From positions 248,001-312,000 of the forward strand of contig NZ_QQNB01000002.1 of assembly GCF_003345355.1 (NCBI RefSeq): a stretch of DNA of 64,000 bases. Direction: 5' to 3'. The position numbers were made by a program, and so were the translations under genes. Position 1 is the stretch's first letter; every line of letters starts with the position of its first letter. The DNA comes from Sphingomonas aracearum. GTDB taxonomy: Bacteria > Pseudomonadota > Alphaproteobacteria > Sphingomonadales > Sphingomonadaceae. Positions 26,543 through 36,064 of this stretch are shown piece by piece. The notes beneath the pieces are model-generated. The model had not been told where the DNA came from. It was given only the letters and a program-made list of their open reading frames with translations, and did no database searches.

Positions 26543-27683
26543 GAACAACGTGTCGGCTGAACCTGCTGCAACCATTCCGGGCCGCCCGGCCGGCTGGCCA
26601 CGGCGGGTTGCCATCGTGCATTACTGGCTGGTCACCATGCGCGGCGGCGAGCGCGTGGTGGAGCAGCTGCTGCGGATGTTCCCGCATGCGGACATCTACA
26701 CCCACGTCTATGACGAAGGCGCGATGTCGGAGATGATCCGCGCCCGCACGGTGCGGACGACCTTCATCAACCGGCTGCCGGGCGCGCGCAAACACTACCA
26801 GAAGTACCTGCCGCTGATGCCGATGGCGCTGGAGGAGCTCGACCTGTCGGGCTACGACCTGGTGATCTCCAGCGAGTCCGGACCGGCCAAGGGCGTCATC
26901 GTCGCGCCGGATGCCGTGCACCTGAGCTACGTGCACTCGCCGATGCGCTATCTGTGGGACCATTACCACCAGTACAAGAGCGCCGCGGGACGGGTCGCGC
27001 GGCTGATGATGCCGTGGATGTTCCACCGCCTGCGCGAATGGGACGTGACCTCGGCGCAGCGGGTGGACCGGCTGGTGGCCAACTCGAACTTCGTCCAGGG
27101 CCGCATCCGCAAGTCCTGGGGACGGGAATCGGTTGTCGTGCATCCGCCGGTGGAGGTGGACCTGTTCACGCCCGCCGCGCCGGCCGACGTGACCGACCGC
27201 TATCTGTGGGTGGGGCAGATGACCCCCTACAAGCGCGCCGACATCGCGCTGGATGCGTTCAACCGGCTGGGCCTGCCGTTGCTGATGGTCGGGGACGGCG
27301 AGATGGGCGCGGAGCTGCGCCGGCGCGCGGGACCGACGGTGGAGATCGTGGACCGGCTGAACTTCGACCAGCTGCGCCGCGCTTATGCCACCTGCCGAGC
27401 GCTGATCTTCACCGCGGAGGAGGATTTCGGCATCGTGCCGGTGGAAGCGATGGCGGCCGGGCGGCCGGTGATCGCCTATGGCCGCGGCGGCGCATTGGAC
27501 AGCGTGGTGCCGGGCGTCACCGGCTTGTTCTTCGAGGAGCAGACCGCCGCCTCGCTGGCGGAAACGGTGCAGCAGGCGGAGACGTGGCTTGCCGGCTTCA
27601 ACCCGGCCGATGCCGTGCGCCGCGCGCGCGACTTCGCGCCGGACCGTTTCGACGCCGGTATCCTAGCGGCTCTGGCGCGGTGA
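26535..27683 (+). CDS. Glycosyltransferase family 4 (WbaZ-like)
   Basis: 382 residues. N-terminal acceptor domain has VAIVHYWLVTMRGGERV (about residues 24-40), and LSYVHSPMRYLWD lies near 135. The donor domain has LWVGQMTPYKRADIALDAF (about 231), and FTAEEDFGIVPVEAMAAGRPVIAYG (about 295-320) carries the E-x7-E motif. Resembles mannosyl- or rhamnosyl-type GT4 enzymes, but the sugar cannot be read from sequence. Its ATG lies inside the 3' end of the Wzc-like gene, and its stop overlaps the GTG of the glycosidase gene, so these form one tightly coupled operon with the Wzy-like gene. Confidence 0.9.
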   Translation: MPENNVSAEPAATIPGRPAGWPRRVAIVHYWLVTMRGGERVVEQLLRMFPHADIYTHVYDEGAMSEMIRARTVRTTFINRLPGARKHYQKYLPLMPMALEELDLSGYDLVISSESGPAKGVIVAPDAVHLSYVHSPMRYLWDHYHQYKSAAGRVARLMMPWMFHRLREWDVTSAQRVDRLVANSNFVQGRIRKSWGRESVVVHPPVEVDLFTPAAPADVTDRYLWVGQMTPYKRADIALDAFNRLGLPLLMVGDGEMGAELRRRAGPTVEIVDRLNFDQLRRAYATCRALIFTAEEDFGIVPVEAMAAGRPVIAYGRGGALDSVVPGVTGLFFEEQTAASLAETVQQAETWLAGFNPADAVRRARDFAPDRFDAGILAALAR

Positions 27684-29371
27684 AACCGACGCGTGCCCTG
27701 CTGCTTCCGCTGGCGCTGGCCGCCGGCTGCGGCGTGAAGGGCGATGCGGCCCCGCCGACGCAGGCGGACGCCGCCCCGATGGTGCTGGGGGTGCAGACGC
27801 ATTTCAGCCAGCAATGGTCACCGCGCCTGAGCGACCTGGTTGCAGAGGTGGGCGCGGTGTCGGTGCGGGACGGCGCAGCCTGGTCGGCGGGCGAACCGAG
27901 CCGGGGCACGTATGGCGCCAACATGGCCGGGGGCGCGTCGCTGATGGCGCTATGCCGCCAGGGAACGTCGCTTCTGCTCACGATCGTGCCGCGCAATCCG
28001 GCATATGACGGCGGGCAGACGGTGCACAGCGCCGAGGGGATCGCCGCCTATGCGGCCTATGTCGGGAGGGTGGCGGACCGTTATGGCCGCTGCCTTGCCG
28101 GGATCGAGGTCGGCAACGAGATCAACACGGCGAGCAACCTGCCCTACCCGCCTGGCGTGGACCGGGCCGCCGCTTACGTGTCGCTGGTTCGCGCGACAAA
28201 GGCGGAGCTTGCCCGCCGCCACTCGGCGGCCGCGGTGCTGGGCGGGTCGACCAACGTGATTGGGACGGGGTTTCTGGCCCGGCTGTTCGCGGCCGGGTTG
28301 CTGGAGGCGGCGGATGCGGTGGCGGTCCACCCTTATCGGTCGCAGGCCGAGAATGTCGACGTGGAGATCGCGCACCTGCAATCGGTGATGCGTCGGCATG
28401 GCCGGGTGCTGCCGATCTGGGCGACCGAGTTCAGCGACAATTACCAGACGCCGGCGCTGGCGGCCGGGGAGCTGGTCAAGGCGACGACGCTGCTGAGCGC
28501 ATCGGGTGTCGCGCGCGCATACTGGTATGCGCTGGTCGATCAGCGCTGGTTCCGCAACATGGGGCTGTTTGCCGCGAGCGGCGGCACCAAGCCGGCGGCG
28601 CAGGCCTTTCGCCAGATCGCGCCGCTGATCGCAAAGGCGCGCGCCGTGCGCGTGGACCTGGGCGATGCGGGCATCCAGGCGTTCCGCCTGGGGACCGGCA
28701 CCTATGTGCTGTGGGGCGCCGGCGGCAGCGTGGCGATCAACCCGGCCGCCGTTGTGCGCGATGCTCGCGGCCTGCCGGTGAAGGCGGGCGGCACCGTCCG
28801 CGTGGACGAGATGCCGCTGGTCGTGTCGGGAACGGGCGCGCTGCGCCTTGCCGCGCCCAGCGGCGTGATCGCCGACAGCCTGTTCGGCTATGCCCGCGCG
28901 CCGTGGTCCTATCTGGCGCAGACGCGGGACGGAACGGCCCACCCGCTGTCGCTCGCCGACTGGGACTGGACCAGCAGCTTCTTCAGCCGTGCCTATCAGC
29001 CCTTGCGCCTGGCGGATACCAATGCGGCGGTTGCCGGCACCGCCGCCAGCGCGACGCGCGCGGTGCTGCGCTACACCGCGCCGGCGAGCCAGCGGATCAG
29101 CATCGCCGGCTGCTTTCACAAGGCGAGCAAGGGCGACGGGGTCGACCTGGTGCTGACCGCCGCCGGCCGGCCCGCCTGGCGGCAGGTGCTGACCGGCGAG
29201 GCCGCGATCGCCGGGGTGGATGTCGATCTCGCCGCCGGGCAGACGGTGGAGCTGAGCGCCGGGCCGAACCGGACCGCCGGCGGCGACGCCTTCAACTACC
29301 GGCTGCGGCTGTTTGCCCGCGGCGCCGCGCGCCCGGTGCCCTGCCCGCAACGTCCCTATCCGGCGAGCTGA
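27680..29371 (+). CDS. Clan GH-A glycoside hydrolase, predicted lipoprotein
   Basis: 563 residues starting at a GTG overlapping the previous stop (GTGA). The signal sequence ends in LALAAGC, a lipobox, so it is probably anchored to a membrane facing the periplasm or cell surface. The TIM-barrel domain (about residues 35-330) contains MVLGVQTHFSQQW, VGNEIN (acid/base Glu at the end of strand 4) and WATEFS (nucleophile Glu on strand 7), the hallmark pair of clan GH-A retaining glycosidases (GH39/GH5-like). A beta-sandwich C-terminal region follows. It is a clear paralog of the protein at 50570. In an EPS operon it most likely trims, releases or clears polysaccharide. Confidence 0.85.
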   Translation: MKPTRALLLPLALAAGCGVKGDAAPPTQADAAPMVLGVQTHFSQQWSPRLSDLVAEVGAVSVRDGAAWSAGEPSRGTYGANMAGGASLMALCRQGTSLLLTIVPRNPAYDGGQTVHSAEGIAAYAAYVGRVADRYGRCLAGIEVGNEINTASNLPYPPGVDRAAAYVSLVRATKAELARRHSAAAVLGGSTNVIGTGFLARLFAAGLLEAADAVAVHPYRSQAENVDVEIAHLQSVMRRHGRVLPIWATEFSDNYQTPALAAGELVKATTLLSASGVARAYWYALVDQRWFRNMGLFAASGGTKPAAQAFRQIAPLIAKARAVRVDLGDAGIQAFRLGTGTYVLWGAGGSVAINPAAVVRDARGLPVKAGGTVRVDEMPLVVSGTGALRLAAPSGVIADSLFGYARAPWSYLAQTRDGTAHPLSLADWDWTSSFFSRAYQPLRLADTNAAVAGTAASATRAVLRYTAPASQRISIAGCFHKASKGDGVDLVLTAAGRPAWRQVLTGEAAIAGVDVDLAAGQTVELSAGPNRTAGGDAFNYRLRLFARGAARPVPCPQRPYPAS

Positions 29372-29374
29372 ACC

Positions 29375-30868
29375 ATGATCCCAACCTTTATCGGCGTGGC
29401 GCAGATCCTCATCGGCGCGCTGCTGCTGTTTGGCAGCGTGCCGGCGATGCTTGCCTTTGTGATGCTGTCGGGACTGATGGGCGGATCGGCGGCGCTGCAA
29501 TTGCCGGCGCTGGGCGGATCGTCGATCCCGCCGATCGACGTGGCGCTCGGCTTTCTGGTGCTTCGCCTGCTGCGCGAGGCGGGGCAGCAAGGCGCGCTGT
29601 TCCGCCGCGCGGCGGTGGACCTTGCGCCGCTGATCGTCTTCGTTCTCTACGGGTTGCTGATGGCTTATATAGGCCCGCGCCTGTTTGCCCACGGCCTGGA
29701 GGTGACGCCGCTGCGGCCGAATTTCGGCCACTTCACCAATCAGATGGCCTTTATCTACGCCACGGCGCCGCTGCGTCCCTCACCGCAGAACGTCACCACG
29801 TCCGTCTATCTGATCGGCACGCTCCTGCTCGCCTTTGCGTCGCATGTCGCGCTCGGCATGCCGCGCGGACGAGACACCCTGGTCAGGACCGCCGCGCTGA
29901 TCGGCCTGACCCACTCCTTTCTGGGCGTGTTCGGGCTTCTCGCCGCCGGAACGCCCGCGGCGGTGGTGCTCGACGTGTTCCGCAACGGCTCCTACGCACA
30001 GCTGACCCACGAATTTCAGGGCTTTTCGCGGATCTCGGGCATCCTTCCGGAAGCGTCGAGCTACGGCATCTATGGTTTTGTCTGGCTGGTCTTTCTTGCG
30101 GAATGCGCCCTGCGCGGCGTGCGCCCGCGCCTGACCGGGGCCGCCGCCCTCGTATTGGTGGCGGTGCTGGCGGCCTCCACCTCGTCCACCGCCTATTTCG
30201 GACTGGGCTTGTATGGCGCCATGCTGGTCCTGCGCGTGATGCTGATCCCGCGCGGCTTCGGCGTTACGGCGGTGATCGCCCTTGCGTGCGTCCTGCTGGG
30301 TGGAGCGATCATCGTCCTTGGCGTGTGCGCCGCCGAGCCAAAGCTGGCGAGTTCCCTGGGCGAGGTGCTCACCCACTTCACGGTCGACAAGGGAGACTCG
30401 CTGTCGGGGCTGCAGCGGGCCTTCTGGGCCAGGCAGGGATGGCATGCGTTTCTGGCATCTCACGGGCTCGGGATCGGCCCGGGCAGCTATCGCTCGTCCA
30501 GCATCGCAACCTCGATCCTGGGGTCGGTCGGTGTGATCGGCGCCGTGGCCTTCCTGTGGCTTCTCCTGTCCGTCTGGAAACCGTGGGGACGATCGACATG
30601 GACCGGCCGGGCCCCCGATCCGGCGGCAACCGGCGCCGCAGCGGGCTGGGCGTGCCTGATGCTGTTCTGCGTGCAGTCGATCGCGCTGCCTTCCCCCGAT
30701 CCAGGTCCGGAATTCGCCTTGCTGGCGGGAGCCGCCCTGTCGCTGCGGCGGTTGCGGTTGCTGGCGCCGGCGCGGCTGTCCGCGGCGCGGTTCAGCATGG
30801 AGCCCCGCCTGCTGCAGCCGTTGCTGGCGCCCGGCGCCGCGATGCGGGGCAAGCGGCAGCGCGCCTAG
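29375..30868 (+). CDS. Wzy/O-antigen ligase-like polysaccharide polymerase
   Basis: 497-residue inner-membrane protein with about ten to twelve hydrophobic segments and a large loop containing GFSRISGILPEASSYGIYGF (about residues 215-235). This fits the Wzy_C/O-antigen-ligase pattern of a periplasmic loop with conserved Arg, Pro and Glu. HGLGIGPGSYRSSS near residue 368 is the second conserved loop (G-G-N/S type). It would polymerise the lipid-linked repeat units in the periplasm. The basic C-terminal tail is cytoplasmic. It starts three bases after the glycosidase stop, as part of the same operon. Confidence 0.82.
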   Translation: MIPTFIGVAQILIGALLLFGSVPAMLAFVMLSGLMGGSAALQLPALGGSSIPPIDVALGFLVLRLLREAGQQGALFRRAAVDLAPLIVFVLYGLLMAYIGPRLFAHGLEVTPLRPNFGHFTNQMAFIYATAPLRPSPQNVTTSVYLIGTLLLAFASHVALGMPRGRDTLVRTAALIGLTHSFLGVFGLLAAGTPAAVVLDVFRNGSYAQLTHEFQGFSRISGILPEASSYGIYGFVWLVFLAECALRGVRPRLTGAAALVLVAVLAASTSSTAYFGLGLYGAMLVLRVMLIPRGFGVTAVIALACVLLGGAIIVLGVCAAEPKLASSLGEVLTHFTVDKGDSLSGLQRAFWARQGWHAFLASHGLGIGPGSYRSSSIATSILGSVGVIGAVAFLWLLLSVWKPWGRSTWTGRAPDPAATGAAAGWACLMLFCVQSIALPSPDPGPEFALLAGAALSLRRLRLLAPARLSAARFSMEPRLLQPLLAPGAAMRGKRQRA

Positions 30869-31042
30869 CAACTCGAGCATGTCGGCGTCGGGCGACCCAT
30901 GACGGAACATCCGGTGGTCACCATCGCATCACAAAGAACTCTGGCGCAAACCGGCCATCATGGTATGGCAACGCCTGGGCGCTGTGCCGCGGCTTCGGGG
31001 GTAGCTTGAGCGGCGCAGCGGCGGGGTAGGATCGGAACATCA

Positions 31043-32815
31043 ATGTTGGGCTTCACGGGTAGGTCGCGCATGTCGCGCCTCGGCTGGGCAATCGCTCGCT
31101 ATCGGACTGCGTTCATCACGGTGGCCATCCTGAGTGCGGTGCTCAATGTGCTGCTGCTCGGCGGCTCGCTGTACATGATGATGGTCTATGACTCGGTGCT
31201 GCCGAGCCACAGCCTGCCGACGCTGTTCAGCCTGCTGGCGATGATCGTCGTGGTGTACCTGTTCCAGGGCCTGTTCGACGGCACGCGGTCGCGCATCCTT
31301 GCCGATGTCGGCGGTGCGCTGGACCGGGAGCTTGCGCCCGAGGTGCAGCGCGTCATCACCGATTTCGCGCGCAGCGGCGCCCAGCAGACCGGCGACGGGC
31401 TGATCCCGATGCGCGACCTCGATCAGATCCGCGCCTTTCTGGCCGGGGGTGGTCCGGCGGCGCTGATCGACCTGCCGTGGATCATTTTCTTCCTCGGCAT
31501 CCTGTTTCTGCTTCACTACTGGCTGGGCGTCACCGCGCTGATCGGCGCGATCATCCTCATCCTGCTGACCGTCATCACCGATCGGCGCACCCGCGATCCG
31601 ATCGCGCAGCTGTCGCAGATCGGCGCGGTGCGCAACGGCATGGCGGAGTCGAACGTCCGCCATTCGGAGATGCTGACCGCGCTGGGCATGCGCAACCGGA
31701 TGCGCGATCGCTGGCTGGAGGTGAACGGCGTGTACCTCGCCGCCAACGACCGGATGAGCCGCACGGTGGGCGCGCTGGGCGGCATCAGCAAGATCTTCCG
31801 CATGCTGCTCCAGTCGGTGATCCTGACCGTGGGCGCGTTGCTGGTGATCGATGGCAAGGCGAGCGGCGGCGTGATCTTCGCCTCCTCCATCCTGTCGGGC
31901 CGCGCGCTGGCGCCGGTGGACGCGGCCATCGCCAACTGGCGCGGCTTCGCCCAGGCGCGGCTGGGGTGGAAGCGGCTGAACGAGATGCTCCTCAAGCTGC
32001 CGGACACGGACGCGGTTTCCACCCTGCTGCCGCGGCCGCGCCAGCAGCTGGCGGTGCAGCAGCTCGTTGTTGCTCCTCCGGGCACGCAGCGCGTCACGGT
32101 GCAGAATGCCGACTTCGTGCTGAACGCGGGCGAGGCGCTCGGCATCGTCGGGCCGTCCGCCGCCGGCAAGACGTCCCTCGGCCGCGCGGTGATCGGCATC
32201 TGGAAGCCGGTGCGCGGTGCGGTGCGGCTGGACGGCGCGACGCTGGACCAATGGCATCCCGATACGCTGGGCGGGTTCATCGGTTATCTTCCGCAAACGG
32301 TTGAGCTGCTGGACGGCACCGTTGCCGAGAACATCGCCCGCTTCGACCCGGCGCCGGATTCGGACGCGGTTATCGCCGCCGCCGACGCCGCGGGCGTGCA
32401 CGAGATGCTCGTCAACCTGCCGCAGGGATATGACACGCCGGTCGGCGCCGATGGCTCGCAACTGTCGGCGGGTCAGCGTCAGCGCATCGGACTGGCGCGC
32501 GCGTTGTACAAGGACCCGTTCCTTGTCCTGCTGGACGAGCCGAACTCGAACCTTGATGCCGCGGGCGAGGCGGCGCTGGAGCGCGCGGTTGTCATGATCC
32601 GCCAGCGCGGCGGCATCGCGATCCTGATCGCGCATCGCCCGTCGGCGCTCGCCAAGGTAAGCCATGTCTGCTTCCTGCGCGATGGGCGCATCGAAGCGTT
32701 CGGGCCGCGGGACGAGGTGCTGGAGAAGATCACCGCCAAGCCGGTCCCCCTGCATCGCCCGCCGGCCGCGGTTGGCAGCACTGCCGGCGGCCCGCCCGCC
32801 GCCAAGGAAGCGTAA
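31043..32815 (+). CDS. Type I secretion system ABC transporter (permease/ATPase, PrtD/HlyB type)
   Basis: 590 residues. Membrane domain with about six helices (residues 20-300) including LYMMMVYDSVLPS, typical of PrtD-like transporters. No N-terminal C39 peptidase-like domain, so it should handle substrates with C-terminal signals. The ATPase domain has Walker A GPSAAGKTS (about residue 372), signature LSAGQRQRIG (about 475), Walker B FLVLLDEP (about 493) and the switch His in LIAHRPS. It would energise export of the nearby RTX-type proteins. ATG 31043 is used; ATG 31070 is an alternative. First gene of a three-gene operon; the 174 bases upstream presumably hold its promoter. Confidence 0.93.
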   Translation: MLGFTGRSRMSRLGWAIARYRTAFITVAILSAVLNVLLLGGSLYMMMVYDSVLPSHSLPTLFSLLAMIVVVYLFQGLFDGTRSRILADVGGALDRELAPEVQRVITDFARSGAQQTGDGLIPMRDLDQIRAFLAGGGPAALIDLPWIIFFLGILFLLHYWLGVTALIGAIILILLTVITDRRTRDPIAQLSQIGAVRNGMAESNVRHSEMLTALGMRNRMRDRWLEVNGVYLAANDRMSRTVGALGGISKIFRMLLQSVILTVGALLVIDGKASGGVIFASSILSGRALAPVDAAIANWRGFAQARLGWKRLNEMLLKLPDTDAVSTLLPRPRQQLAVQQLVVAPPGTQRVTVQNADFVLNAGEALGIVGPSAAGKTSLGRAVIGIWKPVRGAVRLDGATLDQWHPDTLGGFIGYLPQTVELLDGTVAENIARFDPAPDSDAVIAAADAAGVHEMLVNLPQGYDTPVGADGSQLSAGQRQRIGLARALYKDPFLVLLDEPNSNLDAAGEAALERAVVMIRQRGGIAILIAHRPSALAKVSHVCFLRDGRIEAFGPRDEVLEKITAKPVPLHRPPAAVGSTAGGPPAAKEA

Positions 32816-32821
32816 AACATC

Positions 32822-34174
32822 ATGGCCAGCAACCTTCCCGCCGCGCTCGCCGGTACCGTACCGGCCGCTCTCGTGGACTATGATCCCGACCGGATGATCC
32901 GGTTGCGGCTGAAGCTGTCGCTGATCGCGATCGCGGTGCTGGTGTTCGGCTTCGGCTCCGCCATGGCCTTTATCCCGATCGGCGGCGCGGTTGTCGGCAG
33001 CGGGCAGGTCGGTGTGGAATCGCGGATCAAGCGCGTCGCCCACCCCACGGGCGGCATCATCTCCGCGATCTACGTCAAGAATGGCGATCATGTGAACAAG
33101 GGCGACATCCTGATGCGCCTAGACGATCAGGTGACGGGCACCCAGTCGACGCTCTCCTCGCTGACCGTTGACCAGCTGATGGCGCAGCGCGCGCGCCTGG
33201 AAGCGGAGCGGCTCGGCACCGGCGCCATCGCGTTTCCCGCCGAACTGCGCACCCGCGCGCGCACCGATGCGGGCGCCCGCCAGGCGATGGCCGACGAGGA
33301 AAAGCTGTTCCGGATCCGCCGCACCGAACAGGGCGGCATCGGCGCGCAGCTTGCCGCCCGCGTGGTGCAGTATCGCAAGCAGATTGACGGCTTCAACGCC
33401 CAGATCGCGGCTTTGCAGAAGCAGCAGGCGCTGATCGAGCCGGAGCGCGCGAGCGTTCGCGAACTGTGGGAAAAGAACCTGGTCACGATCGGCCGCCTCA
33501 ACCAGATCGAGCGCACCAGCGCCGACATGCAGGGCAGCATCGCCAACCTCCAGTCGCAGATCGCCCAGGCGCAGGCACGGATCACGGAGGCCAACGAGCA
33601 GATGCTGCAGATGAGCGAAACCCGGCGCAGCGATGCCGGCACGCAGCTTTCCACCGTCAACGGCACGCTGAACCAGGAACAGATCCGCAACGTCAACGCG
33701 GCCGACCTGCATGAACGCAGCGTCATCCGCGCGCCCTATTCGGGAACGGTGGACAAGATCGCCTTTTCCACGATCGGCGACGTCATCCGCCCGGCCGAGA
33801 CGATCATGGAGGTGGTGCCCGACCGCGACCGACTGCTCGTGGAGGCAATGGTGAGCCCGGCGGACATCGACCAGCTCCGCGACGGCCAGCGCGCGCGCAT
33901 CCGCTTCACCGCCTTCAGCAACACGGCCACGCCGGAGATCAGCGGCAAGGTCATCTTCGTGGCGCCGGAACGCACCACCGATGCGGAGGCCCGCCAGTCC
34001 TATTATGCGGTTCGCGTCGAGGTGGACCCCCGTGACCTGGCGCGCTGGCCGGAGCTGAAGCTGCGCCCGGGCATGCCGGCGGAGATCTTCATCGAGACGG
34101 GTAGCCGCTCCATGCTGAGCTATCTGACCAAGCCGTTGCGCGACCAGTTCGCCCGCGCATTCCGCGACAATTGA
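32822..34174 (+). CDS. HlyD-family periplasmic adaptor of type I secretion
   Basis: 450 residues. One N-terminal membrane anchor (about residues 32-54), then the lipoyl/barrel-sandwich half-motif (HPTGGIISAIYVKNGDHVNKGDIL, about 75-98), a long alpha-helical hairpin (about 110-290) and the second half with RAPYSGTVDKI near residue 302. This is the PrtE/HlyD layout that bridges the inner-membrane ABC transporter and TolC. A good AAGGAAG site lies in the 3' end of the transporter gene, and only six bases separate the genes. Confidence 0.93.
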   Translation: MASNLPAALAGTVPAALVDYDPDRMIRLRLKLSLIAIAVLVFGFGSAMAFIPIGGAVVGSGQVGVESRIKRVAHPTGGIISAIYVKNGDHVNKGDILMRLDDQVTGTQSTLSSLTVDQLMAQRARLEAERLGTGAIAFPAELRTRARTDAGARQAMADEEKLFRIRRTEQGGIGAQLAARVVQYRKQIDGFNAQIAALQKQQALIEPERASVRELWEKNLVTIGRLNQIERTSADMQGSIANLQSQIAQAQARITEANEQMLQMSETRRSDAGTQLSTVNGTLNQEQIRNVNAADLHERSVIRAPYSGTVDKIAFSTIGDVIRPAETIMEVVPDRDRLLVEAMVSPADIDQLRDGQRARIRFTAFSNTATPEISGKVIFVAPERTTDAEARQSYYAVRVEVDPRDLARWPELKLRPGMPAEIFIETGSRSMLSYLTKPLRDQFARAFRDN

Positions 34175-34185
34175 GGACGAGGCCG

Positions 34186-35916
34186 ATGGCGTTTTCGCGA
34201 AGGGTGGTACTGCTCGCCGGGTGTGCCGCTTGCGCGGCGACGCCGGCACTCGCCCAGGTGCGCCAGCAGGCACCGCAATCCGTTGAGGCCATCGCCTTCG
34301 GCCCTCCGGTGGAGCCACGCAGCACCACCGCTTCGCCGGTATCCGTTCCACCCGTCGCCTCGAACCGTGCGCCCGCAGGCCCGCGCGACTACCGGCCGGA
34401 CAATGGCGGGCCGCTTTCGGGGCTGCCCTATGATCGCAAGGCACCCGTCTCGCCCCCGATCGCGCCGATCACCACGCTGACGGAAGCGATCACCCTCGCC
34501 TATCGCACCAACCCGCAGTTGCTGTCGGCACGCGCCACCGCGCGTTCGGCAGATTTCCGGGTGCCGCAGGCGCGCTCCGCCTTTGGCCCCACGCTGTCGG
34601 CGAACGGCGCCTATACCTTCACCCGCACGCGCGCCGAGGTGTTGCCCGGCCAGTTCGCGGGTGCGAGGGGCTGGACGAGCACGGCCTCGCTGATCCTGAA
34701 CCAGCCCGTCTTCACCTTTGGCCGCAATGCCGCCGCCGAGGCCCAGGCGATCGCCGGCTCGCAATATCAACGCGACGTGCTGCGCGTCACCGAGGCGCAG
34801 GTGCTCAGCAACGTGGTCGACGTCTATGTGTCGACCCTGCGCGATGCCCAGGCGGTGACGATCGCCCGCGAGAACCTGTCGTTGCTCGAGCGCCAGCTTT
34901 CGGACAACCAGAAGCGCTATGACGTGCGCGACCTGACCCAGACCGATCTCGACCAGACGCGAACCCGGGTCGAGTTCGGGCGGGCGCAGCTCGTCACGGC
35001 CGAGGGTCAGTTGGGGATCTCGCAGGCAAGCTTTCTCCAATATGTCGGGGCGCCGCCGGGGGATCTCGCGCCGCCCGACCTCTTGGACATCCGCTTCGCC
35101 AACATCGAGGCAGCCTATGTCTATGCAGAGGCGAACAGCGGGCTGATCCGTGCCGCGAACGCGCGGGAAAAGATCAGCCGCGCGTCGCTCGAGCTCGCCC
35201 GGGCGGACAGCCGGCCGCGCGTCGATCTTCGCGGCACCGCGGACTATGGCTCCGTTTCGTCCTATACCGACGATCTGCGTACCACGCAGCTGATCGGGCA
35301 GGTGGTCCTGTCACAGCCGATCCTCGATTCCGGTCTGCGTCGCGCGCGCGTGGATGAGGCGCGGGAGGCCAACCAGTCGGACTGGCGCCTGCTCGACACC
35401 AGCTTGCGCGAAACCCGGTCCGCGATCGCCAGCGCGTGGGACCAGGTCGCGGCATCGCGTGCGTCGCTTGCCGGATATCAGGCCGCCATCGATGCGGCGG
35501 AGCGGGCGTATCAGGGCGCGGTGCTGCAGCAACGCGCCGGCGATCGCTCAACGCTGGACGTGCTTGATCTCGCCCGTGATCTGCTGACGGTGCGCACCAC
35601 CTACAACGCCACGCTCGCCAATGAATATCTCGCGCGCGCAGCGCTGCTGGCGGCCGCCGGCATGCTCGAGGGGCCGATGATCGTGCAGGGGCTGGCACCT
35701 TATGACGCGGACGAGCATTTCGAGCATGTGCGGCGGCGCGGCGACATTCCGCTGCTGACGCCGGCGCTCAGCGGGCTGGACGGCGTGGCGAACCGCAACA
35801 CGCAGGCCGATCGGTACTCGCGCGATGCCGGTGCCGCGCTCGCGGTGGACGCCGCGCTGCCGCTGCCAAGCGCTCCGGTCTTTGCGCCGGCGACGAGTTC
35901 CGCCGCGAAGCCCTGA
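34186..35916 (+). CDS. TolC-family outer-membrane channel
   Basis: 576 residues with a signal peptide ending in ATPALAQ (about residue 24). Two repeats of the TolC fold are visible; the first starts at LTEAITLAYRTNPQLLSARA (about residue 98), the second near residue 315. A Pro-rich extension of about 70 residues precedes the first repeat, and a further 60-residue polar tail follows the second, so it is longer than typical TolC (about 450-500). ATG 34186 is chosen because it begins the signal peptide and follows a GAGG site. With the two preceding genes it completes a dedicated type I secretion system. Confidence 0.92.
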   Translation: MAFSRRVVLLAGCAACAATPALAQVRQQAPQSVEAIAFGPPVEPRSTTASPVSVPPVASNRAPAGPRDYRPDNGGPLSGLPYDRKAPVSPPIAPITTLTEAITLAYRTNPQLLSARATARSADFRVPQARSAFGPTLSANGAYTFTRTRAEVLPGQFAGARGWTSTASLILNQPVFTFGRNAAAEAQAIAGSQYQRDVLRVTEAQVLSNVVDVYVSTLRDAQAVTIARENLSLLERQLSDNQKRYDVRDLTQTDLDQTRTRVEFGRAQLVTAEGQLGISQASFLQYVGAPPGDLAPPDLLDIRFANIEAAYVYAEANSGLIRAANAREKISRASLELARADSRPRVDLRGTADYGSVSSYTDDLRTTQLIGQVVLSQPILDSGLRRARVDEAREANQSDWRLLDTSLRETRSAIASAWDQVAASRASLAGYQAAIDAAERAYQGAVLQQRAGDRSTLDVLDLARDLLTVRTTYNATLANEYLARAALLAAAGMLEGPMIVQGLAPYDADEHFEHVRRRGDIPLLTPALSGLDGVANRNTQADRYSRDAGAALAVDAALPLPSAPVFAPATSSAAKP

Positions 35917-36064
35917 ACGGGGGCCTTGCGTCAACAGGCGCTCGCGATGTGGGAGCGGAGACGGCAAACCCGTCGCTTGGTGATGGCTGGCGATCCGGCG
36001 CTCGCCCGACAGGCGGGGCGACCGCACCCGGCGTGAAACCGGAAGCGGTCGAACCGTTCGGAGG